Shown: piece by piece, positions 6,507-7,795 of the stretch | Layout of the letters: every line of letters begins with the position of its first letter | How positions within the stretch are numbered: position 1 is the first letter of the stretch | DNA from: an uncultured Candidatus Melainabacteria bacterium | GTDB taxonomy: Bacteria; Cyanobacteriota; Vampirovibrionia; Gastranaerophilales; Gastranaerophilaceae | DNA length: 7,795 bases | Direction of reading: 5' to 3' | Assembly (NCBI GenBank): GCA_946622835.1 | Contig: CAMOQI010000031.1 | Coordinates: 1 to 7,795 of the forward strand | Made by a program: the position numbers and the translations under genes | Notes under the pieces: model-generated | Told to the model about the DNA's origin: nothing | What the model saw: only the letters and a program-made list of their open reading frames with translations | Database searches by the model: none

Positions 6507-6779
6507 GCTGATTATATTATTGTAACTGTTCAAGGGGTTGATAAAATAGGGATTGTTGCAAGGGTTACGGCTTGTATGGCAGAACTTGAAGTTAATATTG
6601 AAGATATTAAGCAAACCCTTATGCAAGGCCATTTTGTTATGTTTATGCTCTGTAATATTGAATCCTCAACCCATTCATTCAAAGAAATAAAAGACGGCTT
6701 GACGGGTTTGGGGGATGAACTCGGAATGGAAATCTGGGTTCAGAAAAAAGAAATTTTTGATAATATGCACAAAATGTAG
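6504..6779 (+). CDS. Stand-alone ACT-domain protein (UPF0237/ACT_6 type), 91 aa
   Basis: This is a single ACT domain, a small ligand-binding fold that usually senses amino acids as a dimer. Residues 3-10 (DYIIVTVQ) form the first strand. The loop GVDKIGIVARVT (11-22) carries the classical G-x-D-x-x-G-I ligand-site signature. MAELEVNIEDIKQTLMQGHFVMFMLCNIE gives the remaining N-terminal half, with conserved NI-x-D and Q-T-x-M-type positions. The protein ends KKEIFDNMHKM, matching the family's usual C-terminus and length of about 90 residues. No catalytic or DNA-binding domain is present. Translational coupling to the symporter suggests it senses or modulates the imported amino acid (inference). 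No terminator with a T-tract follows; repeat DNA begins at the stop codon. Confidence 0.92.
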   Translation: MADYIIVTVQGVDKIGIVARVTACMAELEVNIEDIKQTLMQGHFVMFMLCNIESSTHSFKEIKDGLTGLGDELGMEIWVQKKEIFDNMHKM

Positions 6780-6838
6780 GGGTAAATGTATAGTTCCCTC
6801 GCCCCTTGAGGGAGAGGGTTAGGGGTAGGGGTAAATGT
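6777..6838. repeat. REP-like unit R2 flanked by 13-bp direct repeats
   Basis: CCCTC (6796-6800) and GAGGG (6808-6812) form a stem, followed by AGAGGGTTAGGGGTAGGGG, the same layout as unit R1 in rnpB. TAGGGGTAAATGT occurs at 6777-6789 and again at 6826-6838, flanking the unit. The first copy contains the TAG stop codon of the ACT gene. The flanks could be a duplication made on insertion, or tandem copies of the repeat's own tail. Confidence 0.7.
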
Positions 6839-6863
6839 TGCTACCAACCGCCTTGGAATTTAC

Positions 6864-6887
6864 ATATCTTTGCGAGGAGCAAGATAT
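6864..6887. repeat. Hairpin ATATCTT/AAGATAT
   Basis: ATATCTT (6864-6870) pairs with AAGATAT (6881-6887), extended inward by TGC/GCA with one bulge. The module is bounded by GGGGTAAA (6828-6835) and its inverse TTTACCCC (6894-6901), which form an inverted pair around about 74 bp. Confidence 0.55.
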
Positions 6888-6926
6888 AATATATTTACCC
6901 CCGAAGCAATCCAGCTTATTTGAATT

Positions 6927-6945
6927 GTTGGGCTGAAAGCCCAAC
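6927..6945. repeat. Perfect 8-bp hairpin with GAA loop
   Basis: GTTGGGCT (6927-6934) and AGCCCAAC (6938-6945) pair perfectly around a 3-nt loop. No T-tract follows, so it is not a typical terminator. It resembles a short dispersed palindrome. Confidence 0.65.
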
Positions 6946-6954
6946 TTACAAATT

Positions 6955-7072
6955 TACCCTCTCCTGTCGCTTGCGCGACATCCTCTCCAAAGGAGAGGTA
7001 AAGTAAATATCTCTCCTCGGAGAGAAAAATCTTCTTAATGAGCGTAGCGAATTTAGAAAATTAGAGAGGGTA
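6955..7072. repeat. Composite palindromic repeat R3/R4, 118 bp
   Basis: The outer inverted repeat is TACCCTCTC (6955-6963) with GAGAGGGTA (7064-7072). Inside lie TGTCGC/GCGACA (6965-6970 with 6975-6980), CTCTCC/GGAGAG with an AAA loop (6983-6988 with 6992-6997) and TCTCTC/GAGAGA (7010-7015 with 7020-7025). The CTCTCC/GGAGAG core is the same as in R1 and R5. Any open frame across this stretch is made of palindromes and I do not call it a gene. Confidence 0.65.
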
Positions 7073-7083
7073 TTATTTAATAT

Positions 7084-7209
7084 CATGTCATCCAGAGCAA
7101 GGCGAGCAGAGGATGAAAGCGTCAGCGATATCCGTTTAATGCGAGCCAATCTCATAATATAACTTGTAAGTCTTTGAGATTCTTCGGGCTTTGCCCTCAG
7201 AATGACATG
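7084..7209. mobile_element. MITE-like element, 126 bp, with inverted ends
   Basis: The ends are imperfect 14-bp inverted repeats: CATGTCAT-CCAGAG (7084-7097) against CTCAGA-ATGACATG (7196-7209), 12 of 14 matching. Internal inverted repeats are AATCTCA/TGAGATT (7148-7154 with 7175-7181) and GGGC/GCCC (7186-7189 with 7193-7196). There is no coding capacity for a transposase. The ATGTCATTCTGAG-type end resembles a repeat widespread in bacterial genomes (from memory). A non-autonomous element or folded dispersed repeat are both possible. Confidence 0.55.
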
Positions 7210-7218
7210 TTATATTTA

Positions 7219-7256
7219 CCCCTCTCCTAATTATAGGAGAGGGGGTGGGGGTGAGG
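7219..7256. repeat. REP-like unit R5, 11-bp perfect stem with G-rich tail
   Basis: CCCCTCTCCTA (7219-7229) pairs perfectly with TAGGAGAGGGG (7234-7244) around loop ATTA, followed by a GGTGGGGGTGAGG tail. It is the clearest copy outside rnpB of the family seen as R1 and R2. It is preceded by TTTACCCC (7215-7222), the same junction octamer found at other modules in this island. Confidence 0.7.
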
Positions 7257-7326
7257 TTAAATAATATCATACCTCACAAACCCAAACCTCACTAAAACCT
7301 CAAATGTAACGAAATGTAAACTTGAA

Positions 7327-7355
7327 TTTCAATATGGCTGAAACCCAGTTATAAT
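7327..7355 (+). promoter_or_regulatory. Candidate promoter for the 7471 gene
   Basis: A perfect TATAAT (7350-7355) lies 17 bp after TTTCAA (7327-7332), a weak -35. Transcription would start near 7362, at the first units of the pentamer array, and give a leader of about 110 nt. Confidence 0.4.
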
Positions 7356-7360
7356 GCCCT

Positions 7361-7390
7361 ATATGATATGATATGATATGATGGGATGGG
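7361..7390. repeat. Pentanucleotide tandem repeat (ATATG)4(ATGGG)2
   Basis: Four perfect ATATG units (7361-7380) are followed by two ATGGG units (7381-7390). Such short arrays can change length by slippage. It lies just after the TATAAT box at 7350 and 80 bp before the next start codon, so copy number would alter the leader, not the reading frame. Confidence 0.8.
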
Positions 7391-7470
7391 TGTATAGCAA
7401 TCTTTTGCGCCGAAAATTTTTAATAAATATGTGGTTAATCAGTATGTAGTTACAGAAAGGTGGTAAATTT

Positions 7471-7791
7471 ATGATTCTTCCAGTGGTTGATACTTATGTT
7501 AATATTAATAAGTGTGATGATGGTAGTTTAAGTAGAACTACATTAAGAAAAAGTGGTAATGGTGCAAGTCTTTATGAAATCAGATATTTGAATGGTAGTT
7601 TAGCAGGTCAGTATGAAAGAATAGCGACACTAAATAATGACAATCCTTTAAGAAAACTAGGTGTGGAAAATATAGGTAAAAGTGTGTATAAAAATAGTGT
7701 AGAATATTATATAAAAGATAAAAATAGTAAAGAAATTTTTAGCGGTAATTTAAAAGAATTAAAGAAATTTATCAAAACAATCAGAAAATAA
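7471..7791 (+). CDS. Small basic hypothetical protein (106 aa)
   Basis: I do not recognise this family. The start is supported by GAAAGGTGG (7455-7463), 7 nt before the ATG. The stop lies 4 bases from the window end, so the gene is complete. The N-terminal half is beta-like, with alternating polar and hydrophobic residues (VVDTYVNIN, SLYEIRYLNGSLAGQYERIATL). The C-terminus is lysine-rich and probably helical (GNLKELKKFIKTIRK). There is no signal peptide or membrane segment, and one cysteine (C15). Codons are strongly A/T-ending: AGT dominates for Ser, AGA is the only Arg codon and GGT or GGC serve Gly. This differs visibly from the symporter upstream and, with the adjoining repeats, suggests accessory or transferred DNA (inference). 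Function unknown. Confidence 0.7.
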   Translation: MILPVVDTYVNINKCDDGSLSRTTLRKSGNGASLYEIRYLNGSLAGQYERIATLNNDNPLRKLGVENIGKSVYKNSVEYYIKDKNSKEIFSGNLKELKKFIKTIRK

Positions 7792-7795
7792 ATAC

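Larger units (their letters stand above)
6780..7470. other. Intergenic repeat island without a supported gene
   Basis: About 690 bp between the ACT gene and the orphan gene at 7471. From 6780 to 7260 it is almost entirely palindromic modules. From 7261 to about 7326 I see nothing recognisable. After that come a -10 box, a pentamer array and a ribosome site belonging to the next gene. I found no tRNA or transposase gene. Confidence 0.7.

Noticed and set aside
6927..6945. Considered as a terminator for the symporter/ACT operon
   Set aside because: The hairpin is perfect, but no T-tract follows it, and it lies about 150 bp past the stop within a repeat island.
6946..7155. A 69-codon minus-strand open frame
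   Set aside because: It is made of palindromic repeat DNA (R3/R4 and part of the MITE-like element). The translation is rich in Arg, Ser and Leu, as expected from repeats.
6955..7256. Considered as a CRISPR array because of repeated CTCTCC units
   Set aside because: The repeats differ in length and sequence, spacing is irregular, there are no uniform spacers and no cas genes are present.

Overview
The window is AT-rich DNA from a bacterium that appears to have an outer membrane: its largest gene encodes a classical type Va autotransporter with a signal peptide and a C-terminal beta-barrel. Small spacers, strong Shine-Dalgarno sites and many short dispersed palindromic repeats suggest a host- or gut-associated lineage. 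Candidates are Gastranaerophilales/Vampirovibrionia-type bacteria or an AT-rich alphaproteobacterium. The sequence alone does not decide this, and the taxonomic guess is inference.

Layout. (1) 10-570, minus: the RNase P RNA gene (rnpB), with intact conserved regions but a long multi-hairpin extension in the P12 area. That extension includes a copy of a palindromic repeat family seen again at the other end of the window. (2) 571-808: intergenic control region with a palindrome and a consensus -10 box. (3) 809-1177, plus: small charged protein of unknown function. (4) 1205-1441, minus: single-domain XRE/Cro-type helix-turn-helix regulator. (5) 1566-4790, plus: 1074-residue autotransporter with chlamydial Pmp-like FxxN/GGAI repeats, divergent from the regulator. 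Its probable promoter overlaps the regulator's start codon. (6) 4821-4848: intrinsic terminator. (7) 4960-6504 and 6504-6779, plus: a sodium:amino-acid symporter of the AGCS (AlsT) family, translationally coupled through a TAATG overlap to a stand-alone ACT-domain protein. (8) 6780-7470: about 690 bp without a gene, made of hairpins and repeat modules, then a TATAAT box and a pentanucleotide tandem repeat. (9) 7471-7791, plus: orphan 106-residue basic protein with very AT-biased codons.

The genes group into units. The XRE regulator and autotransporter look like a divergent regulator/target pair. The symporter and ACT protein look like an amino-acid uptake and sensing operon. The two orphan proteins and the repeat island look like accessory DNA. 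No tRNA, CRISPR array, transposase or phage gene was seen. The most unusual observations are the repeat-bearing RNase P RNA, the overlapping promoter and regulator start, the extra tail after the autotransporter barrel, and the coupled transporter/ACT pair.
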